From Methylobacter sp. (lineage in GTDB: Bacteria > Pseudomonadota > Gammaproteobacteria > Methylococcales > Methylomonadaceae), in contig NZ_JALOCF010000042.1 of NCBI RefSeq assembly GCF_023227905.1, positions 1 to 41,700 on the forward strand: a stretch of DNA of 41,700 nucleotides, in the 5' to 3' direction. Shown here in pieces: positions 1 to 8,358 of the stretch (its first letter is position 1; each line of letters begins with the position of its first letter). A program made the translations under genes and the position numbers. Below the pieces are notes generated by a model. That model was not told the DNA's origin, ran no database searches, and saw only the letters and a list, made by a program, of their open reading frames with translations.

Positions 1-120
1 AGAATTTTACGGGACTCGTTTTTACACGTTTCCTGTTGAAGCAAAATCATAAAATTTTATGATTTCTTGCAAAATTGGGCTTGTGGTTTAAGAGAGTATC
101 TACTCCGTTGAGGGTTGTCC

Positions 121-639
121 ATGAGCGATTATCGGCGTTTGTATTTTCCCGGCGGAACGTATTTCTTTACATTGGTAACTTATCGCCGCCAACCGATATT
201 CGCCGACGCCGAACGGGTGGAGCAACTCCGTCGATCTTTTCGAGAGGTCAAAGCGAAACGTCCTTTCGACCTGCTGGCGGCGGTGGTTTTGCCTGATCAT
301 TTGCATTGCCTGTGGCGCTTACCGGAAGGCGATGCCGATTTTTCCACCCGTTGGCAAATGGTGAAGGCCGACTTTTCAAGACATGTTCCCGCTCAAGCCC
401 GAAAAGGCGGCGCAAAAGCCGTTTGGCAGCCGCGTTTCTATGATCACTGCATCCGAGACGAAAACGACTTTCACAAACATTTGGATTACATCCATTACAA
501 CCCGGTCAAACATGGCTTGGCGTCCACGCCTGACGAATGGCCGCATAGCTCTTTTGAGCGTTTTGTCGCACTTGGTTGGTATCCAAACAATTGGGGTGAA
601 GTTGCGCCTGCCAATATTGAAGACATAGAGTGCGAATAG
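121..639 (+). CDS. REP-associated tyrosine transposase (RAYT, Y1_Tnp family)
   Basis: A 172-aa single-strand DNA transposase of the IS200/IS605-related RAYT group, which acts on REP palindromes carrying a GTAG-type foot. The HUH metal-binding motif is DHLHCLW at about residues 60-66. The helix with the presumed catalytic tyrosine is HLDYIHYNPVKHGL at about 123-136. WPHSSFERFV near the C-terminus is typical of the family. The ATG at 121 is preferred over the TTG at 115, because GAGGG at 110-114 lies six bases before it. The gene looks intact. Three REP-like hairpins follow within 210 bp, which supports a RAYT and its own REP family rather than a free IS200 copy. No partner genes are seen. Confidence 0.9.
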   Translation: MSDYRRLYFPGGTYFFTLVTYRRQPIFADAERVEQLRRSFREVKAKRPFDLLAAVVLPDHLHCLWRLPEGDADFSTRWQMVKADFSRHVPAQARKGGAKAVWQPRFYDHCIRDENDFHKHLDYIHYNPVKHGLASTPDEWPHSSFERFVALGWYPNNWGEVAPANIEDIECE

Positions 640-689
640 CCGGAAACGCCGATTCTCGCTGGTGCTCGAACCGGCTTATTCCGGCCTAC
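639..689 (-). repeat. REP-like hairpin, minus orientation
   Basis: GCCGGAA (639-645) pairs with TTCCGGC (679-685). CTAC at 686-689 reads as a GTAG foot on the minus strand. The first base of the repeat is the last base of the RAYT stop codon. The loop is long (33 bases), so this is a more diverged member than the two copies that follow. A perfect 12-base palindrome CGTTAATTAACG (689-700) separates it from the next copy. Confidence 0.6.
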
Positions 690-702
690 GTTAATTAACG
701 CT

Positions 703-730
703 GTAAGGCGGATTCGCGAAGCAATCCGCC
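703..730 (+). repeat. REP element with GTAA foot, plus orientation
   Basis: The GTAA foot is at 703-706. GGCGGATT (707-714) pairs perfectly with AATCCGCC (723-730) around the loop CGCGAAGC. It is the same family as the copies at 821-848 and 12679-12706, whose stems differ by paired substitutions. Confidence 0.8.
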
Positions 731-820
731 ATGATCGGGATAATCTTATTTGATTCCTGCTCGAACTTTTACAAGCGGGAACTTTGTATGATCGATTGTA
801 TTGGATATTGTGCTTTGGTT

Positions 821-848
821 GGCGGTTTGCTACGCGAAACCGCCCTAC
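821..848 (-). repeat. REP element with GTAG foot, minus orientation
   Basis: GGCGGTTT (821-828) pairs with AAACCGCC (837-844), followed by CTAC (845-848), which is GTAG on the minus strand. Read on that strand its loop is CGCGTAGC, one base different from the 703-730 copy. The two copies face each other, as in a BIME. Confidence 0.8.
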
Positions 849-952
849 TCCTACTCTGATGTTTCCGCCTCAACTTAAAGCCTTACGCTTGAGCCCAACA
901 AAGCAATTTGATACTGTGACGCCACCGCTAACATAACTTATGGAATTTCATC

Positions 953-1231
953 ATGATAGGCACCATTACCGCATTACTGATTTCTTGCTGGTTTTACAAA
1001 AGCGCCGAAGCGACCGGAAAAAATCCGCTCTCCTCAGCTATAGTGGGCTTTCTGTCCTATCTGATCCCCGGCGTTGTTTGGACTTTTGCCGTAACCCCAG
1101 GGCTACGCGATGCGGTTGAACATAATCCCGGCACATTGTCCGGCTTGTTCGTCAATTACGCCTATATCCTGGTCGGCATTGCCTGCGCTGTCGGCGTCAA
1201 ATTCATGCATTTCAAGCAGGCTGAATCGTAA
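953..1231 (+). CDS. small membrane protein of unknown function
   Basis: A 92-aa protein I do not recognise. It has three hydrophobic segments: about residues 2-15, 28-47 (ending in PGVVWTFAV) and 64-83 (YILVGIACAVGVKF). A hydrophilic loop (GLRDAVEHNPGTLSG) separates the last two. The ATG at 953 has no strong Shine-Dalgarno, only a TATGGA-like stretch upstream. It stands alone between the REP cluster and the structured repeat at 1261-1393. Length and hydrophobicity suggest a real inner-membrane protein, but nothing shows a function. Confidence 0.6.
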   Translation: MIGTITALLISCWFYKSAEATGKNPLSSAIVGFLSYLIPGVVWTFAVTPGLRDAVEHNPGTLSGLFVNYAYILVGIACAVGVKFMHFKQAES

Positions 1232-1260
1232 GAGCTGTAAGGCGTGGGCGTTGCCAATTA

Positions 1261-1393
1261 GACCTTCCAAGTTTTACGACTGCCATGGATGGCGGAAGTG
1301 TCGCAATCGGTAGGGAACCGATGCGACCGACTGCCATGGATGGCGGAAGTACGGGAGCCGCCGGGAGCGGCTCCCGTAAAAACCTGGAAGGTC
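1261..1393. repeat. MITE-like structured repeat with nested palindromes
   Basis: The outer ends are an imperfect inverted repeat of about 17-18 bases: GACCTTCCA at 1261-1269 matches TGGAAGGTC at 1385-1393, continuing inward to the GTTTTAC/GTAAAAAC pair. Inside are two identical 23-base direct repeats (1277-1299 and 1328-1350), each holding GCCATGGATGGC. Between them is a hairpin, ATCGGT...ACCGAT. A perfect 11-bp stem, ACGGGAGCCGC/GCGGCTCCCGT (1351-1377), comes next. Outside the right end, CTTGCCT/AGGCAAG (1411-1430) forms another stem. No open frame of note crosses it. Confidence 0.6.
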
Positions 1394-1479
1394 TGCCTAT
1401 CGGCATGCGTCTTGCCTAACGCCAGGCAAGGGACTGTCGGAATGACAACATCCCGCAGATACTTATGTATAACAATAAA

Positions 1480-1836
1480 CTACAGTTTTTGCCTCAACAA
1501 ACGCCTTTGTTTCGGCAACACGCCAAAATAATACACCGCAAGAAACACCACACCGATGCCGAAAAAGACTTTGGCAAACGGCCTGAAACTGTCGTCGAAA
1601 AAGAATTCCCCTATCATCCAAACCGCATTGCCGCATATCCAGCTGCTGACAGCCAGATTGTGAAACAGGTTGGCGGTGTTTTGCCGCCCCAGCCAGGTAA
1701 TGTGAAAAGCCGCCGCAACTGTCGGCATAATCATAAACAGGCCTTCCAGCCTCCATTCCATTAACCAACAGGTATCTTTCAACAGCCATAACACAATATG
1801 AAAATTTTCATATCCGCGAAGTTTTGTCTCACTCAT
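1480..1836 (-). CDS. small integral membrane protein, hypothetical
   Basis: A 118-aa protein with an N-terminal soluble stretch (MSETKLRGYENFH) and roughly four hydrophobic segments between residues 14 and 107. The end is basic (LPKQRRLLRQ). It starts 10 bases after the glpK stop, so it is probably the last gene of the mtaB-ubiB-like-glpK run. I do not recognise the family. Its closeness to glpK is not enough to call it a glycerol transporter: it lacks NPA motifs and is far too short for GlpF. Confidence 0.65.
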   Translation of the reverse strand: MSETKLRGYENFHIVLWLLKDTCWLMEWRLEGLFMIMPTVAAAFHITWLGRQNTANLFHNLAVSSWICGNAVWMIGEFFFDDSFRPFAKVFFGIGVVFLAVYYFGVLPKQRRLLRQKL

Positions 1837-1846
1837 CCGGTAAACC

Positions 1847-3331
1847 TTATTCAGCCCAATTCTTTGCTCTTGTCACGGCTTTAAGCCAATGTTGTTTTAA
1901 TAATTTAACTTCCTGCGACGGCATTGCTCCATGAAATGACCGGTCTATCCGCCATTTGTCATTAAGCTCGTCGATAGTCCATAACCCGATGGCAATGCCG
2001 GCCAGATAAGCCGCGCCCAATGCCGTGGTTTCAAGGTTGGTCGGACGGACAACTTCAACAGCCGATATATCGGCCTGGAATTGCGCCAACATATTATTGA
2101 CTGCCGCGCCGCCATCGATTCTTAGTTGGGTAATCGGACTACCGCTTTCGGCTGAAAACATCTGCAATATATCATCGACCTGAAAGCAAATGCTCTCCAG
2201 GGCAGCCCGGGTAAAATGCGCAGAAGTTGTGCCGCGCGTGATGCCGAAAATCGCTCCGCGCGCCTGCGGATCCCAGTGCGGCGCACCAAGACCGGTCAGT
2301 GCCGGTACGAAATAAATCCCGCCATTATCGGCTACGCTTCCGGCAAGCTGTTCGCTGTCCGATGCCTGCTCGAACAACTGCAAACCGTCGCGCAGCCATT
2401 GGATGACCGCCCCTCCGACAAACACGCCGCCTTCAAGCGCATAATGGATTTGATCGCCAATTTGCCAGGCAACCGTGGTCAACAAACCGTTAGTCGAAGC
2501 AACCCTTTGCGAGCCGGTATTCATCATTAGAAACGATCCGGTGCCATAGGTGCATTTAGCCATGCCCGCATTGATGCACAGCTGGCCGAATAACCCCGCA
2601 TGCTGATCACCGGCAATGGCGGCAATCGGGATTCCCGCCCCTATTACCTGATTACGCGTTTGCCCATAAATCTCGCTGGAGGATTTGACGATCGGCAGCA
2701 ACGATGCGGGTATGTTGAATAACGCCAGCAAGTCGTCATCCCATTGCATCGTATCGATGTTAAACAGCAAGGTTCGGGCGGCATTAGTGACATCGGTAAT
2801 ATGCAACTCGCCATCGGTCAGCTTCCAGACCAGCCATGAATCTATCGTTCCGAAGGCCAATTCCCCGCGCTCGGCTTGTTCGCGCGCGCCCTCGACATGA
2901 TCCAGCAGCCAGCTGATCTTCGTCGCCGAAAAGTAAGCATCAAGCAACAGCCCGGTTTTGGCCCTAACCATCGCTTCAGCTCCGGCTTGTTTCAGCCGGA
3001 TACAATCATCAGCCGTACGTCTGTCCTGCCAGCCGATGGCGTTGTAAATCGGTTTGCCGGTGCTGCGCTCCCAGATGACCGTTGTTTCCCGCTGGTTGGT
3101 GATGCCGATTGCCGCGATATGTTCCGGCTTAAGCTTTGCATTCTGTATCACCTGTTTAAAAACGCAGGATTGCGATGCCCATATTTCTTCGGCATCATGC
3201 TCTACCCAACCGGGGTACGGGAAATGCTGCGTAAACGTCTGCTGCGCCATCGCAACCGGGTTAGCCTGCTGATCATAAACAACACAACGGGAACTGCTGG
3301 TGCCTTGATCTATCGCCAAAATATAACGCAT
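1847..3331 (-). CDS. glpK: glycerol kinase
   Basis: Phosphorylates glycerol with ATP to sn-glycerol 3-phosphate; cytoplasmic FGGY-family kinase of normal length (494 aa). The N-terminal phosphate loop is DQGTSSSRCVVYD. WVEHDAEEIWASQ, GITNQRETTVIWERSTGKP and AIGWQDRRT are classic GlpK substrate-site segments. AGDQHAGLFGQ and YGTGSFLMMNTG form the ATP-side core, and the C-terminal FGGY signature is near GGAAVNNMLAQFQAD. The ATG at 3331 is chosen over a GTG three codons upstream because AAAGG lies eight bases before it. It follows the UbiB-like gene by 20 bases. No glpF or glpD lies beside it, so its grouping here is unusual. Confidence 0.96.
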   Translation of the reverse strand: MRYILAIDQGTSSSRCVVYDQQANPVAMAQQTFTQHFPYPGWVEHDAEEIWASQSCVFKQVIQNAKLKPEHIAAIGITNQRETTVIWERSTGKPIYNAIGWQDRRTADDCIRLKQAGAEAMVRAKTGLLLDAYFSATKISWLLDHVEGAREQAERGELAFGTIDSWLVWKLTDGELHITDVTNAARTLLFNIDTMQWDDDLLALFNIPASLLPIVKSSSEIYGQTRNQVIGAGIPIAAIAGDQHAGLFGQLCINAGMAKCTYGTGSFLMMNTGSQRVASTNGLLTTVAWQIGDQIHYALEGGVFVGGAVIQWLRDGLQLFEQASDSEQLAGSVADNGGIYFVPALTGLGAPHWDPQARGAIFGITRGTTSAHFTRAALESICFQVDDILQMFSAESGSPITQLRIDGGAAVNNMLAQFQADISAVEVVRPTNLETTALGAAYLAGIAIGLWTIDELNDKWRIDRSFHGAMPSQEVKLLKQHWLKAVTRAKNWAE

Positions 3332-3351
3332 CGCTTTCACCTTTAGTTATC

Positions 3352-4902
3352 TTACTCGAGCCATACCCTGTAAGTTTTTTCAACATCTTCAAAAACAAAC
3401 AGTTGCTGGGGAATAATGCCGTTGGCGCGGATCGATTCGCCCAACTGCTTGAGGTCGATTGTCCCTGAATCCATGATGCGTGCCAAGACATCTTCAGGAA
3501 TCAGGCGCTCCAAATCCAGCACCGCTTCGGCGGGCATTTTAATCGAAACACGCTGCTCGCCATTTTCAGTGACGCGTACGCAAAGGCCGCTGGCCTGTTG
3601 ATCAAAGCTCAGCGCCTTAGCCGCCGGCTCATGTTCAATTGCGGGCAAATCATAGACTATGGCCTGCTGAATAAGTTCAGAGCCGACGGCCTGTTGCAGC
3701 ACCGTCCACCATGGCAGCTTGACGTCCAGCTCTTGCAGTTGCTGGATTAGCCCCTGAAAAGCCCGCATCAGTAAAAACAGGTCGGAAGGTCCGGCCGATC
3801 TAAACCACCAGCGATAATCGCCGAGCAAATCGTTCACTTCCCGGCCTAGTTGCCACTGTTCGGGATTAAACGCGTGATTTATTAAAAAAGGCCGGAATAA
3901 ACTCTGGCATAAGGCGGGCAACGAACCGCTGATATAACTCAGTTTTTTGCTGTCAAAGCCCAGCGCCGCAAAACAGTCCAGCGGTTTGGTCGGGTTCCGT
4001 TCACGGCAGCCGATGATCAGCTTGAGTAGCGCCAGTCGGCGTTGTTCAGTAACGGTGATTGTGCAGCCGTAATCGAGCAATGCGATTAACGGCTGGCCGT
4101 TTTCGTCATGGCTGTAAAACACATTACCCGGATGCGGGTCGCCATGCACTTCGCCCGCAACAAACAGGCTCTTAAACAGCGTCATCATCAGCGTTTGACC
4201 GATAGCTCGACGCTCCTGTTCAGGCCAACTACCGACTTTGTCGATCAACACGCCCTCTGCCCTGCTCTGCACTAACACGCGTTCGCTGCATAGATCGCTA
4301 TACACCGTTGGAACTTCCAAACCGGGAACTTGAACAGTACGGCCGAAATAGTCCTGCCTTTGGGCTTCCGAGCGGTAATCAAGCTCTCGCTGCATGTTAT
4401 CGCGCAAGCTTTTTTTATAGCCATCAAGGTCAAAGCCCCAGCGATTGACCGCCCCTACACCGGGCATCAGGCCGACCAGCCACAGTTCGGCGTCGATCGC
4501 ATCGCTAATGTCCGGATAGCGAATCTTTACCGCCACCGGGTCACCGTTTTTAAGTATCGCAAGATGCACTTGTCCTAGCGATGCCGCAGCAATGGCGGGT
4601 TCTATGGAACGAAAGACGTTCTTAACTTTTTGCCCGAGTTCCTTTTCAAGTAATGGAACCATGACTTTTAACGGCAAAGGCTCTATGCCTTCAACGAGTT
4701 CCTGAAACGGCGTCGTGCCGTCGGTGCCTGCAAACAACTGGCCGACTTTCATAGTGATGCCGCGCGCATCGGCAAACAGCCCGGCCAGCGCCCGTTTGGC
4801 GAGCAGACGTTCGGTCTCGTCCTGGGTGCGTTGCAGTTTATTGGCGGCCAGCCCGATGCGGAAAAATTGCAGGGCGCGTTTTGCTGTTTTGAAGATACTC
4901 AC
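3352..4902 (-). CDS. UbiB/ABC1 (AarF-ADCK) family atypical kinase
   Basis: A 516-aa member of the ABC1/ADCK/UbiB family, membrane-associated ATP-binding proteins tied to isoprenoid-quinone or lipid metabolism. Family marks are all present: KxGQ at 52-55 (MKVGQLFAG), the Ala-rich nucleotide loop AAASLGQVH at about 105-113, the VAVK lysine at 126, the catalytic-loop-like HGDPHPGN at 253-260 and the metal aspartate in LLDYG at 277. The start is a GTG at 4902, ten bases from the mtaB stop. I leave the symbol blank: ubiB normally sits with ubiE and ubiJ, and this is more probably a paralogous AarF-like protein. No C-terminal double transmembrane hairpin is evident, unlike true UbiB. Confidence 0.88.
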   Translation of the reverse strand: MSIFKTAKRALQFFRIGLAANKLQRTQDETERLLAKRALAGLFADARGITMKVGQLFAGTDGTTPFQELVEGIEPLPLKVMVPLLEKELGQKVKNVFRSIEPAIAAASLGQVHLAILKNGDPVAVKIRYPDISDAIDAELWLVGLMPGVGAVNRWGFDLDGYKKSLRDNMQRELDYRSEAQRQDYFGRTVQVPGLEVPTVYSDLCSERVLVQSRAEGVLIDKVGSWPEQERRAIGQTLMMTLFKSLFVAGEVHGDPHPGNVFYSHDENGQPLIALLDYGCTITVTEQRRLALLKLIIGCRERNPTKPLDCFAALGFDSKKLSYISGSLPALCQSLFRPFLINHAFNPEQWQLGREVNDLLGDYRWWFRSAGPSDLFLLMRAFQGLIQQLQELDVKLPWWTVLQQAVGSELIQQAIVYDLPAIEHEPAAKALSFDQQASGLCVRVTENGEQRVSIKMPAEAVLDLERLIPEDVLARIMDSGTIDLKQLGESIRANGIIPQQLFVFEDVEKTYRVWLE

Positions 4903-4911
4903 GTTATTGAG

Positions 4912-6201
4912 TTACTCCGCAAGCTCTCCGGCAACATAGCCCTCATCAACTGCTGTCAAAACGCAGTTAATCGTCCGATTCTCCACCGATACATCGTCGT
5001 TGATCACGCAGCCGACCCGCAGATAATTCGGCGTGTATCCGAACACCCGCTGCTTGCCTTTATCCAAGGTTTCGCTGTAGCCTTCCCATAACACCGGAAA
5101 TTCATTGCCGACATTACTTGCAGAGAACGCCTGCTTCATTTCTTCAGCCAGCTCATGCAACAGCCTGCTGCGCTGTTTTTTGACCTCGTTGTTTACCTGG
5201 TTCGGCAAGCCAGCGGCTTTGGTGCCCTCACGTTTCGAGTAAGTGAAGATATGAATATGACCGAAACCGATCTGCTTAATGAAGTTAAAGCTATCCTGCC
5301 ATTCCTCTTCGGTTTCTCCGGGGAAGCCGACGATAATATCGGTGGTGATATTAAAGTGCGGGATTTGCGCGCGCAACTGGCTGACGATGGCTGAAAACTC
5401 TTCGGTCTTGCAACGCCTTGCCATACGGCGCAGCACGGTATCCGATCCGCTTTGCAACGGCAGATGTAAATGCGGCATCAGGCGCGGATTGTGGAACAGC
5501 TCTAAAAAATCGCCGGGCAGTTCCCAAGGTTCCAACGAGCCTAATCTAAGACGCGGGATAGTGGTTTCCGCCAGAATGGCTTTGATCAAGTCGGACAGAT
5601 TGTTGCCCAAATCGCTGCCGTAGCCGCCCAAATGCACGCCAGTCAGGATGACTTCGGTGATGCCTTGCTGGTGCAGCGCATTGATTTCGTCGATGACCGC
5701 CTGCACGGGGCGGCTGCTTTCTTCGCCGCGCGCCACGGTGACGATGCAGAAGGTGCAGCGGTAACGGCAACCGTCCTGCACCTTAACGAAGGCACGCTGC
5801 CTGCCGCGGGTAAACAGCGATATTTCTCCCGGCTCGGTGGACAGGACCGGCATGCTGTCCATGTTCAGCTCGGTCAGGGTTTTTTCGACCAGTTGATCCT
5901 TGTCTTTGTTGCTGACTATCAAGTCGACGCCCAGCAATGAGGCGGCCTCATCTTCGTTTAAGGTTGCATAGCAGCCGCTGACGACCAGTTTGGCTTGCGG
6001 ATTATCGCGATGGATGCGCCGTATCAGCTGGCGCGATTTTCTGGCGGCATCCTGGGTCACCGCGCAGGAATTAATCACGATAAGCTGGGCGGCTTCGGCT
6101 TGCTTGGTGATTTGATGGCCGGACTTTTGAAAAGCCTGAGCCCAAGTTTCCAGCTCCGCCTCGTTAAGACGGCAGCCGAGTGTTTTAAGATGAACTTTCA
6201 T
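4912..6201 (-). CDS. mtaB: tRNA t6A37 methylthiotransferase MtaB
   Basis: Radical-SAM enzyme that converts t6A to ms2t6A at position 37 of ANN-decoding tRNAs. It is 429 aa from the ATG at 6201. The open frame runs 59 codons further upstream but into non-family sequence. The N-terminal MTTase domain has its three cluster cysteines at 10 (LGCRLNEAE), 46 (INSCAVT) and 77 (VSGCYAT). The radical-SAM CxxxCxxC is C145, C149 and C152 (DGCRYRCTFC). DIIVGFPGETEEEW and HIFTYSKREGTKA are strongly family-like, and a TRAM-like tail follows. The GCRLN start and length favour MtaB over MiaB or RimO. It probably heads a run with the UbiB-like gene and glpK. Confidence 0.93.
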   Translation of the reverse strand: MKVHLKTLGCRLNEAELETWAQAFQKSGHQITKQAEAAQLIVINSCAVTQDAARKSRQLIRRIHRDNPQAKLVVSGCYATLNEDEAASLLGVDLIVSNKDKDQLVEKTLTELNMDSMPVLSTEPGEISLFTRGRQRAFVKVQDGCRYRCTFCIVTVARGEESSRPVQAVIDEINALHQQGITEVILTGVHLGGYGSDLGNNLSDLIKAILAETTIPRLRLGSLEPWELPGDFLELFHNPRLMPHLHLPLQSGSDTVLRRMARRCKTEEFSAIVSQLRAQIPHFNITTDIIVGFPGETEEEWQDSFNFIKQIGFGHIHIFTYSKREGTKAAGLPNQVNNEVKKQRSRLLHELAEEMKQAFSASNVGNEFPVLWEGYSETLDKGKQRVFGYTPNYLRVGCVINDDVSVENRTINCVLTAVDEGYVAGELAE

Positions 6202-6308
6202 TGAGCAATAATGATAAAAATTAGAATACGGACAATGCGGGTAAGACCGAGCTTTTTCATAAAATTTTATAGGCACAAGGCAAAGGATGATTTTTTCGCC
6301 TTTCGCCT

Positions 6309-7538
6309 TTAGCCAAAAAACCAATAAGCAATAAATATAGAGGCAACAACGCCCGCAAAGTCGGCTATTATCCCACACGCGGCGGCATGACGAATATGTT
6401 TGATGCCGACCGATCCGAAGTAAATCGCCAGCACGTAAAAGGTAGTTTCGGTGCTGCCTTGCACGATTGACGACAGGCGTCCGGCAAACGAATCCGCGCC
6501 CAGGGTCTTCATGGTGTCGATCATCATCGCCCTGGCCCCGCTGCCGCTGAACGGCTTGATCAATGCGGTGGGCAGCGCATCGACAAAGCGGTCGTCGAGC
6601 ATAAAGTAATGCACCGCGGCTCTCGCCAAGTCGGCCAGCAAATCCAGCGCGCCGCTGGCCCTGAACACGCCGATCGCAACCAGCATCGCGACCAAATAAG
6701 GGATGATGGTAATCGCTGTCTGAAAGCCTTCCTTGGCACCTTCAATAAAAGCTTCGTAAGCGTTAATCCCTTTATTGATAGCCCCGAGAATAAAGGTGAT
6801 AACCAGTGAGAACAGGATGAAATTGCTGATAAGCGCCGATTGTTCGAGCATCTGCTGTTGCGGCAGGCTTGAAAAATACGCCAGTATGCCGCCGACAACC
6901 AGCGTAAAACTGCCGAGATAGGCCACGATCACTTTATCCAGCAGATTGATTTTTTGTACGAAGGCAACCGCAAGCAAACCCGCCAACGTGGACATGTACG
7001 TGGCAATCAGGATCGGGATGAATACGTCGGTCGGATTGGCCGCTCCCAGCTGGGCTCGGTAAGTAAAAATCGTCACCGGAAACAACGTGACGCTTGAGGT
7101 GTTGATCACCAGAAACAGGATTTGCGCGTTGCTGGCGGTTTCGGGATTCGGGTTGAGTGATTGCAGTTCCTGCATTGCTTTGATGCCCAACGGCGTTGCG
7201 GCATTATCCAGACCCAGCGCATTGGCGGAAATATTCATTACGATAGCGCCTAAAGCCGGATGGCCTTTGGGCACATCCGGCATTAACCGGCTGAATAACG
7301 GCGTCAGGCTTTTAGTTAATAGCAGGATGAAGCCGCTCTTTTCGCCGATGCGCATAATGCCCAGCCATAAGGCGAGCACGCCGGTCAGTCCCAGGGATAT
7401 TTCAAAAGCCGATTTCGATAACGCAAACATGGCTTCCATGATTTGTGCAAACACCTGCTGGTCGCCCAGGAAAACCAGTTTGAACAGCGCGGTGCAAAAA
7501 GCGGCGAGAAAAAAGCTTATCCAGATGATGTTTAGCAC
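6309..7538 (-). CDS. fused SpmA-SpmB, nucleoside-recognition Gate-domain membrane protein
   Basis: A 409-aa polytopic membrane protein with two Gate domains. The N-terminal half matches SpmA (NISANALGLDNAATPLGIKAM; NTSSVTLFP), and the C-terminal half matches SpmB (IPYLVAMLVAIGVFRASGAL; IKPFSGSGARAMMID; IVQGSTETTFYVLAIYFG). In Bacillus these are two spore-maturation proteins. Fused forms are common in non-sporulating Proteobacteria, where the role is unclear, possibly transport. The start is a GTG at 7538 with no clear Shine-Dalgarno. The stop is 107 bases before mtaB, so cotranscription is possible. Confidence 0.88.
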   Translation of the reverse strand: MLNIIWISFFLAAFCTALFKLVFLGDQQVFAQIMEAMFALSKSAFEISLGLTGVLALWLGIMRIGEKSGFILLLTKSLTPLFSRLMPDVPKGHPALGAIVMNISANALGLDNAATPLGIKAMQELQSLNPNPETASNAQILFLVINTSSVTLFPVTIFTYRAQLGAANPTDVFIPILIATYMSTLAGLLAVAFVQKINLLDKVIVAYLGSFTLVVGGILAYFSSLPQQQMLEQSALISNFILFSLVITFILGAINKGINAYEAFIEGAKEGFQTAITIIPYLVAMLVAIGVFRASGALDLLADLARAAVHYFMLDDRFVDALPTALIKPFSGSGARAMMIDTMKTLGADSFAGRLSSIVQGSTETTFYVLAIYFGSVGIKHIRHAAACGIIADFAGVVASIFIAYWFFG

Positions 7539-7626
7539 GATAGGAATAGTTAGGTATTAAGGACAATAAAAGGATTTTTACCACTACAGCCAAGAACGCG
7601 AAGTTTTCACTATTGAAACTCGCGAT

Positions 7627-8358
7627 CTATACATGCCCTTCCAGAACACACAGCAATCCGCGCAGCACCAAATCGGGATCAACAGTGGATATGGCATTAA
7701 GCTGCCCGGCGATAAGTTCCGCATCGCCGCCGGTTAAAATCAGCCGTATGCCGGAGGGGTGTTTCGCCAGCACATGCTCGATCAAACCAATGGCGGCCAT
7801 TAAGGTACCGCTGTAGATTGCAGCCTCGGTAGAATCGGCCAGTCCGAATACATGGCTTGCATCACTGACAGACAGCGCCGCCGTTCCTTGGCCCAGGGAT
7901 TCTTTCATCAGCATCAAGCCGGGGCTGATCAGACCGCCTTGATGCCTGCCGTGGCCGTCGAGTAAATCCACGGTAATGGCCGTTCCGCAATCGACTATGC
8001 AAGCCGAGACTTGATATTGCTGCCAAACGGCAACCAGCGACAGCCAGCGGTCGACGCCCAGTTTTTCCGGCTGTTGGTAAGCGTTAACCACACCAAACGC
8101 CTGGGCCTGCGATTTAACCAGGATAATATCCACATCAAGCCAAAGTTCATGCGCTACCGTTTGGACCAGTTCGAGCAGCCGGTTTGCACTCACGCAGGAA
8201 ACGGCAATCCGCTTGGGACGATAAAGGCCTTTCCAGAGCTGAAAAAGTTCTTCTCGATTAATCCGGTTATTGGCCAAAGGTGACCCGGTCATGATTTGAC
8301 CGGCGGTCGCCGCCGCCCACTTTAGCCGGGTATTACCCATATCGATCAGCAAATTCAT
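7627..8358 (-). CDS. coaX: type III pantothenate kinase
   Basis: First step of coenzyme A synthesis (pantothenate to 4'-phosphopantothenate), of the acetate/sugar kinase fold. It is 243 aa, normal length. Visible motifs are DMGNTRLKW (phosphate 1 loop, Asp6), LGVDRWLSLVAVW, VDCGTAITVDLL (phosphate 2) and HQGGLISPGLMLM. The later GGDAELI is the adenosine-side motif. Its ATG overlaps the birA stop by four bases (ATGA, 8355-8358). The birA-coaX pairing is common in Gammaproteobacteria and supports translational coupling. Confidence 0.94.
   Translation of the reverse strand: MNLLIDMGNTRLKWAAATAGQIMTGSPLANNRINREELFQLWKGLYRPKRIAVSCVSANRLLELVQTVAHELWLDVDIILVKSQAQAFGVVNAYQQPEKLGVDRWLSLVAVWQQYQVSACIVDCGTAITVDLLDGHGRHQGGLISPGLMLMKESLGQGTAALSVSDASHVFGLADSTEAAIYSGTLMAAIGLIEHVLAKHPSGIRLILTGGDAELIAGQLNAISTVDPDLVLRGLLCVLEGHV

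Noticed and set aside
1351..1380. Perfect 11-bp hairpin taken as a transcription terminator
   Set aside because: It is followed by A, not T, on the plus strand, and no T run follows it on the minus strand; it belongs to the structured repeat.
1289..1531. 80-codon plus-strand frame
   Set aside because: It runs through the palindromic repeat and then opposite the small membrane gene; no protein-like character.
1480..1836. Glycerol facilitator next to glpK
   Set aside because: Only 118 aa and no NPA motifs, so it is not GlpF.
6202..6378. 59-codon N-terminal extension of mtaB
   Set aside because: Cys/Tyr-rich text unlike the family and overlapping the upstream gene; MKVHLKTLGCRLNEAE is the normal start.
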